From OMII01 sp947467385 (GTDB lineage: Bacteria > Bdellovibrionota_C > UBA2361 > OMII01), in assembly GCA_044360075.1 (NCBI GenBank), contig JBIKLA010000014.1, forward strand, positions 33,076 through 97,075: 64,000 nt of DNA, in the 5' to 3' direction. Made by a program: the position numbers and the translations under genes. Shown piece after piece: positions 35,616-43,580 of this stretch; positions within the stretch are counted from its first letter, which is position 1, and each line of letters begins with the position of its first letter. The notes under the pieces are model-generated. The model had not been told where the DNA came from and did not search any database. It worked only from the letters and a program-made list of their open reading frames with translations.

Positions 35616-36884
35616 ATGAACGATCAATCGGTGCGGAGCACAACAAAAAGCGCGCAGTCGCCCAGTGAAGGGGCGTGTAGGGTCACGGTAGCGCTGCTGC
35701 ACCAGGATAGAGCGATCCTGCCCCTGCTTTTTGCGGTGCTTGCGATTCCGGCAGTACTCGAGGCCTTTCTTCCCAAGCTCTCGGAAGGGGCGTACTTGGC
35801 TCTTATTGCGCTCGATCGGCTGCTCCAGGTTGTGGTGATGTTCGCGGTAATAAGGCGGGTCCGTCGGCGGCTGGAGCAGCCGCACGGTAAACGCACAGGC
35901 TCCTTGCTCAAGGCTTTTCTGCGCACGTGCCTGTTTGGTTTTGCCCTGTGGGGGATGTGCACCCTGCCGCTGATTATCGCGATGCTTAGCCCTCAATCGT
36001 CGCTCATGGTCCCGGCGATATTCCTGCTGGTGATCGGGATTGTCTGGAGCTTGCGATACTATTTTTATTCGCTTCCCGCGGCCCTTCTCGGCGCAAGCCT
36101 AAAGGGGTCGGCAGCGCAGGCCTACTGCATGAGCAAGAAAGCGCCCAGGGCAGCCCTTGGGTCAATTGCCGGCCCGCTCGCCATCATGCTCCTTCTTGTT
36201 GCGCTATGTTCGGTCCCCTATCCGGATGGTCGCTCGCTCCTGTGGTCGGCGCTGAGCTCGGGATGCGAAGGAGCCTTTTGGCTCCTGGCGACCTATACGA
36301 CTCTCGGCTTTGGCCTGGGCCTTGTCGATGAACATGATTGGCGCGAAGCGGGCCTTGACCCGTATCGCACGGAGCGGCTCGACACTTTGCGGGTCCAGGG
36401 CGGGGGCTTTCTCAGCAAGATGATCATGCCCCGAGCTGCTCTCCAGATCTTCTTTGTCTCGGTTCTGGTATTTCTTGCCAACCTTGCGAGAGACTTCCAG
36501 GAGCCGCCGGCGGCGCGAGTGGCCGTGAAAAGCGTGGCTGTTGATGGGGAGGTGCTCAAAGTGACTCTTGAGGTTTCTGATCCAGAGTTCCGCCTTCGGG
36601 GATTCGTGCCCGTTGCGTTCTCCGTGGCGACGCAGACGGGGAGCCCAATCTCCAAGGAGCTGCTCTCTGTCTCACGAGATCCCTCGGCGCAGAAGATGGA
36701 GGCGGCGCTTCCGCTGAACGCGGAGCCAGTGATTCTGTACCTTCAGTTCAGGACGGCAAAGACGCCGGAGGTTCTTCAGGGGCTTGATAACATGTGGCTC
36801 TGGTATAAGTTCGCGCCAGTTGCGGCCATTCTCCCGACGGCTCCACCAGAGTCCCCCCAAGCACAGGCTATGCCGACGGCCTAG
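35616..36884 (+). CDS. multi-pass membrane protein with C-terminal extracytoplasmic domain, unknown function
   Basis: 422 aa. About six or seven membrane spans occupy residues 35-300 (for example LPLLFAVLAIPAVLEAFLP, GPLAIMLLLVALCSVPYP, ALQIFFVSVLVFLANL), then a beta-rich domain of about 100 residues (VKSVAVDGEVLKVTLEVSDP) and a Pro/Ala tail. No family recognised. Single gene with its own 91-base leader. Confidence 0.65.
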   Translation: MNDQSVRSTTKSAQSPSEGACRVTVALLHQDRAILPLLFAVLAIPAVLEAFLPKLSEGAYLALIALDRLLQVVVMFAVIRRVRRRLEQPHGKRTGSLLKAFLRTCLFGFALWGMCTLPLIIAMLSPQSSLMVPAIFLLVIGIVWSLRYYFYSLPAALLGASLKGSAAQAYCMSKKAPRAALGSIAGPLAIMLLLVALCSVPYPDGRSLLWSALSSGCEGAFWLLATYTTLGFGLGLVDEHDWREAGLDPYRTERLDTLRVQGGGFLSKMIMPRAALQIFFVSVLVFLANLARDFQEPPAARVAVKSVAVDGEVLKVTLEVSDPEFRLRGFVPVAFSVATQTGSPISKELLSVSRDPSAQKMEAALPLNAEPVILYLQFRTAKTPEVLQGLDNMWLWYKFAPVAAILPTAPPESPQAQAMPTA

Positions 36885-36901
36885 CGTTGCTCACGGTTTT
36901 T

Positions 36902-36937
36902 GGGACCATCAGCTGCTGCGAAAGCTGCTGAGGTCCC
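36902..36937 (+). terminator. long stem-loop after the membrane-protein gene
   Basis: GGGACC (36902-36907) pairs with GGTCCC (36932-36937), and inner TCAGC pairs with GCTGA, giving 11 outer pairs plus three more across a mismatch. It sits 17 bases after the stop at 36884. The T run lies before rather than after the stem, so it is not a classical intrinsic terminator; it may stabilise the mRNA end. Confidence 0.45.
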
Positions 36938-37051
36938 GGCCGCAGCTTCTTCCTTGCGGTTGACCATCCTGGGCATTACTCTGCTTCTTGAAGAGCATGA
37001 AGCCCTATCGGTCCCGTATTTGGGTGCCAGGCCAGTGCACAGCTGAGGTTC

Positions 37052-37783
37052 ATGAAGACGCTCCTGTTCATTCCGGTATACAACCAAATCGATGAGTTTC
37101 CCCTCGTGCTGCAGGAGCTGCGCGCGCAGCCGCAACCGGGCATCACTGTGCTTCTGGTCAACAACGGATCGTCGGACGGCTCAGAGAGGCTCGTCAGGGA
37201 AAGTGGTTTCGACTACATCGATCTCGCGAAAAATCTGGGAATTGGCCATAGCTTCATGAAGGCGACTGAATGGGCGATGGAGCGCGGATTTGAGGTTTTC
37301 TCCGTTATAGCAAGCAACGGTAAGATGCTGCCGGCAGAGCTCCCTCGTGTTCTTGAGCCGATCGCAGATGGTCGCGCAGACTATGTGACGGGCAGCAGGT
37401 TTCTTCCCGGCGGGGACTCTCCAAACCTGCCAAGCTTTAGGAAGCACAGCATTCCGATGGTCAATGTGTTTGTCGGGCTGATGTACGGAATCAAGCTTAC
37501 TGACGCCACCTGCGGGTATAAGGCGTATCGCCTCGACCTGCTCAAGCGCGCCGAGTTTAACTGGAAAGCAAGTTGGCTCAACACGTACGGGTTTGAATAC
37601 TACCTCTACGGAAAAGTTCTTCGCGATCCGGGTATCCGCCACGTTGAGGTGCCGATCACCATGAGGTATCCCGGCGGTGGTCGGCGATACTCGAAAATTA
37701 AGCCTTTTAAGGGGTGGTACGAAATGCTAAAGCCATGGGTGTTGGCGCGCATCGATGGTAAAGGATTCAATCCGGCACCGTGA
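37052..37783 (+). CDS. GT2-like glycosyltransferase lacking the DxD motif
   Basis: 243 aa GT-A domain with no membrane span. The start LLFIPVYNQIDEFPLVLQEL and NNGSSDGSERL are the usual nucleotide-sugar-binding elements, GSRFLPGGDSP and DATCGYKAYR follow. At the position of the metal-binding DxD/DGDxQ motif the protein reads IASNGKML. It may be a metal-independent or non-catalytic member. It lies 65 bases before an acetyltransferase gene and probably forms a small sugar-decoration pair with it. Confidence 0.82.
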   Translation: MKTLLFIPVYNQIDEFPLVLQELRAQPQPGITVLLVNNGSSDGSERLVRESGFDYIDLAKNLGIGHSFMKATEWAMERGFEVFSVIASNGKMLPAELPRVLEPIADGRADYVTGSRFLPGGDSPNLPSFRKHSIPMVNVFVGLMYGIKLTDATCGYKAYRLDLLKRAEFNWKASWLNTYGFEYYLYGKVLRDPGIRHVEVPITMRYPGGGRRYSKIKPFKGWYEMLKPWVLARIDGKGFNPAP

Positions 37784-37848
37784 CGCGCACCGTTCGGCGC
37801 AGCTGAAGGTACTGTGCCCATTGTTGCTCAATCGTAAGGTCTCTGCGT

Positions 37849-38316
37849 ATGGGTGCCCCCCGCCTACTTCATGTCGGAATTAAGGACGTCTTCTTCGGGG
37901 AGGGGATAACGGTTATCGAGCCTGCCAACCTGTACGGCTGCACGATAGGCGATGGGGCCTTTATTGGGCCATTCGTTGAGATTCAGAGGGGCGCCACGAT
38001 CGGCAAGGGCACGAGGGTCCAGTCCCACACCTTTGTATGCGAAGGGGTCTCGATAGGCGATGAGTGCTTTATCGCCCATGGCGTTATGTTCGTGAATGAC
38101 CTGTTTAAGGCCGGCGGCGCCTCGCGAGATCCCGCCGACTGGAAGAAGACTACCATCGGCTCTAGGGTCGCCATCGGCTCCGGCGCGACGATCCTACCGG
38201 TTACTATCTGCGACGATGTTGTTATTGGCGCCGGCGCGGTTGTCACACGGAATATTACGAAGCCCGGGATCTACATGGGCTCGCCAGCCCGCTTTCACCG
38301 CGCGGTGAGGCCGTGA
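37849..38316 (+). CDS. hexapeptide-repeat N-acetyltransferase (WbpD/WlbB-like)
   Basis: 155 aa left-handed beta-helix enzyme. Hexapeptide repeats run through CTIGDGAFIGPFVEIQRGAT, VSIGDECFIAHGVMF, TTIGSRVAIGSGATI and DVVIGAGAVVTRN, with the usual GIYMGSPAR end. The loop HGVMFVNDLF resembles the acetyl-CoA/sugar-binding region of UDP-aminosugar N-acetyltransferases. It likely acetylates a nucleotide-linked amino sugar for glycan synthesis. Confidence 0.87.
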   Translation: MGAPRLLHVGIKDVFFGEGITVIEPANLYGCTIGDGAFIGPFVEIQRGATIGKGTRVQSHTFVCEGVSIGDECFIAHGVMFVNDLFKAGGASRDPADWKKTTIGSRVAIGSGATILPVTICDDVVIGAGAVVTRNITKPGIYMGSPARFHRAVRP

Positions 38317-38498
38317 CGCCTTAAGAGTACAGCGACGAGGGTGCTTGCCGGCACTATTGATTCGGGCCGCGTATGCGGCACCCACCAGTGGCCCCAAGCA
38401 TTATGATACCTTAGGCCCGCTCGAGGACGGCCTGGCTCCTATTGAGAAAAACCGCTTTCTTTCCTTTGGTTCAAGGGCCTGGCAGCCGATAGCCACTA

Positions 38499-39698
38499 AT
38501 GGAAGGGGAAAGGGCCGCTGCACAAGGGGGCTCATCGGCTAAGCAGATGGACCTGATCTTTTATTTGGGGGACAACGACCAGAAGCTGCCTCGATTCCTT
38601 GAGAGGCTTGGCTATGCCGTGCTCGGCGCATCGAACAACGTGGCCCTTCCGGATCTCCTCACCCGCACCAACGTGGACCTTATCCTGATCGACGGCCGCG
38701 CTATGGGAGACGTTGGAGATCTCTGCGCGTTCTTTCGCTCGCAGGACAATACCCGCGGTATCCCCATCGTCTGTATCTCTCCAGAGAACAACTCAGAGCT
38801 GTATGAGCCGGATATCATCGAAAAAGTAGATATCGTCCAGTCGCCCTTCTCTGTGGGAACCCTCGCTGGCCGTATCGCGACTCAGCTGCGGCTCAGAAAA
38901 CAGGCTGGGGGTGATGGGCTTGAGGGAACCTTGGCCGAGATCAACGCCGCGCTTCGGGACCACAACGAACGATTCAAGAAAGAGCTCGAGGAAGCTCGCG
39001 AAATTCAGTTGAGCCTGCTTCCTCGACAGCTTCCGGCGGATGAGCGCTTTGAGCTGGCGGTGTCGTACGAGCCGCTTGAGGAGGTTGGTGGGGACTGGTA
39101 TTTCGCCAGCGTCGATGTTGTGGGAAAGCTCGCGCTGCAGATCGCTGATGTCTCGGGGCACGGCCTCTCTGCGGCGTTCATTGGCAGCATGACAAAGCTC
39201 GCCATGACGGCCTCAGACCGGAATAAACCCAACGAGCTGCTGGCCCAAATGAACCGGCTCTTGCAGGCCCAAGTCCCTTCCGGCCGCTTCGTGACCATGG
39301 GGGCGTGCCTGTATGACCCGAAGTCAGGCAAGGTGCAGTGGTCACGCGCCGGGCATCCGCCAGCGCTCGTGCTTTCACGAAACCCGCTTGAGGTCCGGCA
39401 GCTGATGGGGGATGGGTTTCCCATCGGATTCGACGAGGCAGGCCGATTCTCGCTGGAGGAGGACCAGCTTCAGCCGGGTGATGCTCTACTGCTGTTCACA
39501 GATGGCATCAGTGAGGCCCAAAACCGCGCCATGGCTTCCTATGGCATCCACCGCATTGCTAGTGCCCTGTCCAGGACAAGCCCGTCAAGCTCAGCGTCTG
39601 AAATGCTGCGGTTTATCCTCGATGACTTTAACGCCTTCCGCCAAGAGCGCCTTCTTCGGGATGACGTGACCTTAGTGCTGGTGAAGAGACAGCGGTGA
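38499..39698 (+). CDS. PP2C-type (SpoIIE/RsbU) phosphatase with degenerate receiver domain
   Basis: 399 aa. Residues 17-135 form a receiver-like domain (DLILIDGRAMGD), but the conserved Lys-Pro near its end is replaced by SPF. A coiled coil (about 150-175) leads to the SpoIIE phosphatase domain with EIQLSLLPRQLP, GGDWYF, DVSGHGLSAAF, GHPPALVLS, FTDGISEAQN and DDVTLVLVKR. Such proteins dephosphorylate anti-sigma-antagonist or similar partners. Start at ATG 38499 or ATG 38547 (residue 17) is undecided. No partner anti-sigma gene is adjacent. Confidence 0.87.
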   Translation: MEGERAAAQGGSSAKQMDLIFYLGDNDQKLPRFLERLGYAVLGASNNVALPDLLTRTNVDLILIDGRAMGDVGDLCAFFRSQDNTRGIPIVCISPENNSELYEPDIIEKVDIVQSPFSVGTLAGRIATQLRLRKQAGGDGLEGTLAEINAALRDHNERFKKELEEAREIQLSLLPRQLPADERFELAVSYEPLEEVGGDWYFASVDVVGKLALQIADVSGHGLSAAFIGSMTKLAMTASDRNKPNELLAQMNRLLQAQVPSGRFVTMGACLYDPKSGKVQWSRAGHPPALVLSRNPLEVRQLMGDGFPIGFDEAGRFSLEEDQLQPGDALLLFTDGISEAQNRAMASYGIHRIASALSRTSPSSSASEMLRFILDDFNAFRQERLLRDDVTLVLVKRQR

Positions 39699-39738
39699 CC
39701 GTAGCCTAATTCCCTAAAGACCGTTATGGTGGCCGCGT

Positions 39739-40188
39739 ATGGTGCAGCTTCACCCGCCAATCAGCGGCATGCCGTTGGCCTTTATCGTCATGCTCTGCGT
39801 GGTTGAGGCTCTGCAGCGCGTTCCGGCAATCGCGCGAGCGCACGCGCCGCTCAGAAGCGCCCTCGTTGCTGCTGTCGTGCTCAGCACGGTTGGCGCCTTC
39901 CTTTCGGGGTACCAAGCAAGCAGTGGGCTGTCCGAACTTGGGCAAGCGGCAGAGCAGCACCTGGGTCGGCACCATGCCGCTGGCCGCTTTCTTCTTATCA
40001 ACGCGCTCTTGCTCGGCACGTTTCACTGGGTGAGCCGCATAGCGCGGCAAGGCAAGGCTCTGTTTGCCGCGCTCTATTGGGCGTTTCTTCTCGTGCAGCT
40101 TGGGCTGACCCTCTGGGTGGGGACGATGGGGGGAAAGCTTGTGTTCTCGTACGCACTCGGCGTGGACATGCCGACCGCGGCACATTAA
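39739..40188 (+). CDS. DUF2231-like four-span membrane protein
   Basis: 149 aa with four membrane spans. The N-terminus HPPISGMPLAF and the end GGKLVFSYALGVDM fit the DUF2231 family, small integral proteins with conserved His and Gly residues that may bind heme or quinone. Two further His residues occur in EQHLGRHHAAGR. Function unknown. Convergent with the corrinoid adenosyltransferase gene 18 bases away. Confidence 0.7.
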   Translation: MVQLHPPISGMPLAFIVMLCVVEALQRVPAIARAHAPLRSALVAAVVLSTVGAFLSGYQASSGLSELGQAAEQHLGRHHAAGRFLLINALLLGTFHWVSRIARQGKALFAALYWAFLLVQLGLTLWVGTMGGKLVFSYALGVDMPTAAH

Positions 40189-40206
40189 ACGAGAGGGTGA
40201 GGTGCT

Positions 40207-40815
40207 CTAGCTGGCCTTCGTTCCGCCGTTGCGCGGCTGCGGCCGAGAGCCGCCTGGTACCCAGAGAAATTCCTGTGCTCCCACGGCCTGCGCCGCAGCT
40301 CGGCTCATAACGAAGAGGAGATCGCTCAATCGGTTGACATACTGGATCACATGGCCCGAGACCTGCTCGATGTCGTTAAGCGAGATTATGGCGCGTTCTG
40401 CCCTGCGGCATACGGCCCGCGCGAGGTGAAGTTGCCCATTGAGGGCAGTGCCGCCGGGAAGCACGAAAGACTTCAGGTCCGACAATGGCCCGTTGAGCTC
40501 GTCAATCCAGGACTCAAGCCGGTTAACATGCGAAGCCTCTGTCTTCGGCATCCCCTCCCAGCCCGCGCCGAATGGGGTGGCGAGCTCCGAGCCCAGGTCA
40601 AAGAGCTCGTTTTGGATAAGGATGAGCCTATCGCGGATGTGCGCCTCGGTAGCGTTGTTCGCAATCGTAACGCAGATGCCGATATGGCAGTTCAGCTCGT
40701 CCACATCTCCGTACGCATCAACCCGCGGGTCGTTCTTGCGAATGCGGGCGCCGCCAACCAGGCCGGTTGAGCCGTCGTCGCCGGTTCGAGTGTAGATCCG
40801 ATTGAGGGTAACCAT
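40207..40815 (-). CDS. corrinoid (cob(I)alamin) adenosyltransferase, PduO type
   Basis: 202 aa. Converts cob(I)alamin and ATP to adenosylcobalamin. The PduO-type signature RIYTRTGDDGSTGLVGG opens the protein; KNDPRVDAYGDVDELN and the C-terminal VCRRAERAII and YVNRLSDLLFVMSR complete the ATP-binding helix bundle. ATG 40815, with GAGGC upstream on the minus strand, is the conserved start; a TTG at 40875 is less likely. No B12-dependent enzyme is nearby. Confidence 0.93.
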   Translation of the reverse strand: MVTLNRIYTRTGDDGSTGLVGGARIRKNDPRVDAYGDVDELNCHIGICVTIANNATEAHIRDRLILIQNELFDLGSELATPFGAGWEGMPKTEASHVNRLESWIDELNGPLSDLKSFVLPGGTALNGQLHLARAVCRRAERAIISLNDIEQVSGHVIQYVNRLSDLLFVMSRAAAQAVGAQEFLWVPGGSRPQPRNGGTKAS

Positions 40816-40896
40816 ACCTATTGCCTCTTTGTTAGTCGCTCCAGCAACACTCACACCGCTCAGCTGAGAGTTCAACCCAGAGGACTTATTTATCCT

Positions 40897-41142
40897 TTAT
40901 TTACTCAACAACTGCTCTATCTCTGAGAGGCCGGAGGAGGCCTGTGCCTCCTCCCCCTCTGGAGAGCCACTATCATCACGCCGCTCCGGCTCCTGTGCAG
41001 TAACTGGTTCGGCCCTAGGGGCAGATTGGGGGCTGGGCGTGACCTGTTCGCCCGGCGGACGCGAGGTGAGGAGGTGGCAGCCTGCGTAGGGAGCGAGGAT
41101 GATGACCGATGCGACCGCAAAAATGACAAAGGCGGTCGACAC
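40897..41142 (-). CDS. small membrane-anchored hypothetical protein
   Basis: 81 aa from GTG 41142. One hydrophobic span (about residues 4-24, AFVIFAVASVIILAPYAGC) precedes a Pro/Glu/Ser-rich acidic tail ending LSEIEQLLSK. No family recognised; composition and length are plausible for a small anchored protein, but the GTG start lacks a clear ribosome binding site. Confidence 0.45.
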   Translation of the reverse strand: MSTAFVIFAVASVIILAPYAGCHLLTSRPPGEQVTPSPQSAPRAEPVTAQEPERRDDSGSPEGEEAQASSGLSEIEQLLSK

Positions 41143-41308
41143 GTTAGAACGCTGGCTCAGAGCTAACCCCCACAGTTTGGGCTAAAAAGTACGGATCGTA
41201 ACACCTAGGAATGTTAGCCGGTTCGGGGGGCCACCAACAGCTGGAAATCTCCTACAGCGGATCTCTAGCCACCCCTCGGCACACCTCTTAGGGAATTGAA
41301 TCTGTTGG

Positions 41309-41316
41309 GAATAGTC
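41309..41316 (+). promoter_or_regulatory. GAATAGTC site 1
   Basis: First of three exact copies of this 8-mer in 180 bases upstream of the PP2C gene. It is followed by GGTTTTTAA. Confidence 0.35.
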
Positions 41317-41332
41317 GGTTTTTAAGAGTTTG

Positions 41333-41344
41333 TGTCGGCCGACA
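41333..41344. promoter_or_regulatory. 12-bp perfect palindrome TGTCGGCCGACA
   Basis: A self-complementary 12-mer between GAATAGTC sites 1 and 2. It is a possible dimeric-regulator operator, about 200 bases before the PP2C start codon. Confidence 0.4.
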
Positions 41345-41404
41345 AGATCTTTCTGACGTCCGGGAATCCAAGGAATGAACCGAGCGGCATCAAAAAAAGA
41401 GAGG

Positions 41405-41412
41405 GACTATTC
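41405..41412 (-). promoter_or_regulatory. GAATAGTC site 2 (inverted)
   Basis: GACTATTC on the plus strand is the exact reverse complement of sites 1 and 3. Confidence 0.35.
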
Positions 41413-41471
41413 AGGATTTAGGGGCTCTTGCCGAGACTTGAGATGGAGGCTTTGGGAAGCGGAGGAATGCC

Positions 41472-41487
41472 CGACTACGAATAGTCG
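41472..41487. promoter_or_regulatory. GAATAGTC site 3 within inverted repeat CGACTA-N4-TAGTCG
   Basis: The third copy (41479-41486) lies inside a 6-bp inverted repeat with a 4-base spacer, 56 bases before the PP2C start. It is a plausible operator or short hairpin. Confidence 0.4.
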
Positions 41488-41542
41488 TGGCAGACGCGCC
41501 GTACATTTTCCAAGCCTCACGCAGGGAGGATAGGCGCGTTAT

Positions 41543-42517
41543 ATGCTTCGAGGACAGGAGCCAAAAGAGTCACGGGGGCGCCGCACAGAGCGGCACGCAG
41601 TGGACGAAGCTTACTCGCTTTCCGACATCGGCTGTGACCGAGACCTAAACGAGGATCGGGTCGAAACAGTTCAGGATGGTGAAGCGACAACGTGGGTCGT
41701 GTGCGACGGCATGGGGGGAGCTGCGGGCGGAGAGTTTGCAGCCCAGCTGGCCGTTGATGCGATTGTGCGCCACCTCTCACAATCCCATGAGGGGTTTTCG
41801 GGTGACGAGATTCTGTTGGGCGCGCTCCGGGAGGCCAACCGGATCATCGTGCTGCGCAGGCACAATCCCGATTTCGCCGGCATGGGAACGACAGTGGCTG
41901 CGCTGAGATTTGATGGGCATGAGGCCATCGTCGGCAGCATTGGAGATACGAGAGCTTACCTCGTAAGAGACGGAGCAGTGCAGCAGCTTACCGTTGACCA
42001 CACATTTGTGCAGAGGCTGGTCGATGAAGGGGAGCTCCGCCCTGAAGATGCCCTCAACCATCCGGAGGCGCACGTGCTGACGAGGTGTCTCGGCTCGGAG
42101 CAGAACGCCCAGATCGAAGCCCAGAAGCTGTACCTGTGGCCATCCGAGAATGGAGATGACGGAGACATCGTCATCCTTTGTACGGACGGCCTCTATAGCC
42201 TCGTGCCCGACGTGGAGCTTGGGCAGATCGCGTGCTCGCTTTCGCCGCAGGAGGCTTGCGAGAAGCTGGTGGAGCTCGCCCGGGAACGTGGGGGATACGA
42301 CAATATTTCAGTCAGTATCATCCCGTTCACGGGGACGCTTAAGCCGCACGCGCCTGAGCGTGCGAAGGCAAAACCCAAGCGGGAGGCTTCGCCGGTCCAA
42401 GCAAAGCCGAAGGCAGCGGGCGGCTTCCTAAAGCACGTCTTTTTTCTTGCGCTCATGAGCGGGCTTGCCGCGGTTGCCACTATCTCCGGGTTCTTTTTGA
42501 TGAAATTTTTGAGGTGA
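41543..42517 (+). CDS. membrane-anchored PP2C-family protein phosphatase
   Basis: 324 aa. The metal-dependent Ser/Thr phosphatase core has SDIGCDRDLNEDR, VVCDGMGGAAGGE, GMGTTVAAL, SIGDTRAYLVRDG, VLTRCLG, LCTDGLY and GGYDNISV. A basic Lys/Pro/Ala linker (about residues 270-295) and one C-terminal membrane span (VFFLALMSGLAAVATISGFF) follow, so the catalytic domain faces the cytoplasm. First gene of the operon; the FHA gene starts 12 bases after its stop. It likely reverses phosphorylation by the kinase two genes downstream. Confidence 0.92.
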   Translation: MLRGQEPKESRGRRTERHAVDEAYSLSDIGCDRDLNEDRVETVQDGEATTWVVCDGMGGAAGGEFAAQLAVDAIVRHLSQSHEGFSGDEILLGALREANRIIVLRRHNPDFAGMGTTVAALRFDGHEAIVGSIGDTRAYLVRDGAVQQLTVDHTFVQRLVDEGELRPEDALNHPEAHVLTRCLGSEQNAQIEAQKLYLWPSENGDDGDIVILCTDGLYSLVPDVELGQIACSLSPQEACEKLVELARERGGYDNISVSIIPFTGTLKPHAPERAKAKPKREASPVQAKPKAAGGFLKHVFFLALMSGLAAVATISGFFLMKFLR

Positions 42518-42529
42518 TGGAGTTGCCCT

Positions 42530-43564
42530 ATGCAGGACACTAATGAAAAGGGACCGAGGGGCCAGGCGGGCCGTGCAAGGGTTGGATCGGGAGTTCGCGC
42601 CCGAAACCACACGGTGATCCTTAACTCGGAGGCGACGGGCGGAGTTCGCGCCCGAATCGGCGGCCAGTTTGGCGGGACATCGCTGTCCGGACGGGTCGGC
42701 GGTCTGGAGGACCCAGCAGTAGATGCTGATCCGCACTGGGAAACTCCTCCGGTCAGCAGCGAAATGCTTGTCAAAAAGCAGCCGCCTCCGGCGGATGACG
42801 AGTATGGCCAGAATTCGCATGCGGAAGAGGGTGCTTTTGGCCATGAAGCTCTTGAGCCGCTTGCCCCTATCGCCGAGGATGGTGTGTTCGAGCCTCAGCA
42901 GGCCATGGACGAGGAGGTCCCGCATTTTCGCCAGGCTCAGCCGTTTGGCATAGAGCTTGAGGATCCGCTCGGCCTCCTTTCAGACGAACCGCTCGGGCAG
43001 CCGGAGTCGCTCGATGAGGCGGCTGAAGGGGGATTTGAGATTCAGGTCGAGGAAGAGCCGCTGCCCGCAGCCAGGTTCATAAAGACAGCCGGGAGGCCCG
43101 TCGAGGAGCCGGAATTTAGGCCCGACCCGATGCCGCGATTTGTTCACGTCGAGGAGGAAACTATGGATGCCCACGCGGAGCAGAGGCATGAGGAGATCGC
43201 CTGGAAGTCAGTGACCCCGCTGGTTGGATTCCTCGTGTCGTTCGATCACGATGAGAACGGCTCGTATCTTGAGCTGCGCACGGGCCGCCTGATCGTCACC
43301 TGCCAGCGGGAGGGCTCGGGAAGCTGCCTAGTGCTTCACGACGAGTCGGTTTCGCCAATGCATGCGGTGATGCGGGTTGCGGCAGGGGGTTCTATCCAGA
43401 TTCTGGACCAGCTTTCAGAGAGCGGGACGCGGATCAGGAAGTTTTCAACAGGGGAGGAGATCCTCCTCTCGGGCGAGAAGGCGGAGCTCAACCACGGGGA
43501 TATTGTGGGGTTCGGGGAGCGCACCTTTCATGTTTGCCTCGTCATGAGCGGAGCGAATTCCTAA
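42530..43564 (+). CDS. FHA-domain protein with long acidic N-terminal region
   Basis: 344 aa. Residues 1-240 are low-complexity, rich in Glu, Pro and Ala, with a short internal repeat (GSGVRAR, GGVRARIGG). Residues 245-340 form an FHA phosphothreonine-binding domain: LELRTGRLIVTCQREGSG, DESVSPMHAVMRV with the S-x-x-H core, and SESGTRI where the usual N-G-T is S-G-T. Position between phosphatase and kinase suggests it reads their phosphorylation state, possibly recruiting the export machinery encoded downstream. Confidence 0.9.
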   Translation: MQDTNEKGPRGQAGRARVGSGVRARNHTVILNSEATGGVRARIGGQFGGTSLSGRVGGLEDPAVDADPHWETPPVSSEMLVKKQPPPADDEYGQNSHAEEGAFGHEALEPLAPIAEDGVFEPQQAMDEEVPHFRQAQPFGIELEDPLGLLSDEPLGQPESLDEAAEGGFEIQVEEEPLPAARFIKTAGRPVEEPEFRPDPMPRFVHVEEETMDAHAEQRHEEIAWKSVTPLVGFLVSFDHDENGSYLELRTGRLIVTCQREGSGSCLVLHDESVSPMHAVMRVAAGGSIQILDQLSESGTRIRKFSTGEEILLSGEKAELNHGDIVGFGERTFHVCLVMSGANS

Positions 43565-43580
43565 AGGGAGATAGCATTCA

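Larger units (their letters stand above)
41143..41542. promoter_or_regulatory. intergenic region upstream of the kinase/Tad/SctV operon
   Basis: 400 bases without a gene, the likely control region of the 15-kb plus-strand operon. It contains the 12-bp palindrome TGTCGGCCGACA and three copies of GAATAGTC (two direct, one inverted), listed separately. GGGAGGA occurs 12-18 bases before the PP2C start. No convincing -35/-10 pair is seen. Confidence 0.5.

Noticed and set aside
36902..36937. Classical intrinsic terminator
   Set aside because: The stem is strong, but the T run precedes it and neither strand has a T tract 3' of the stem; recorded only as a stem-loop with low confidence.
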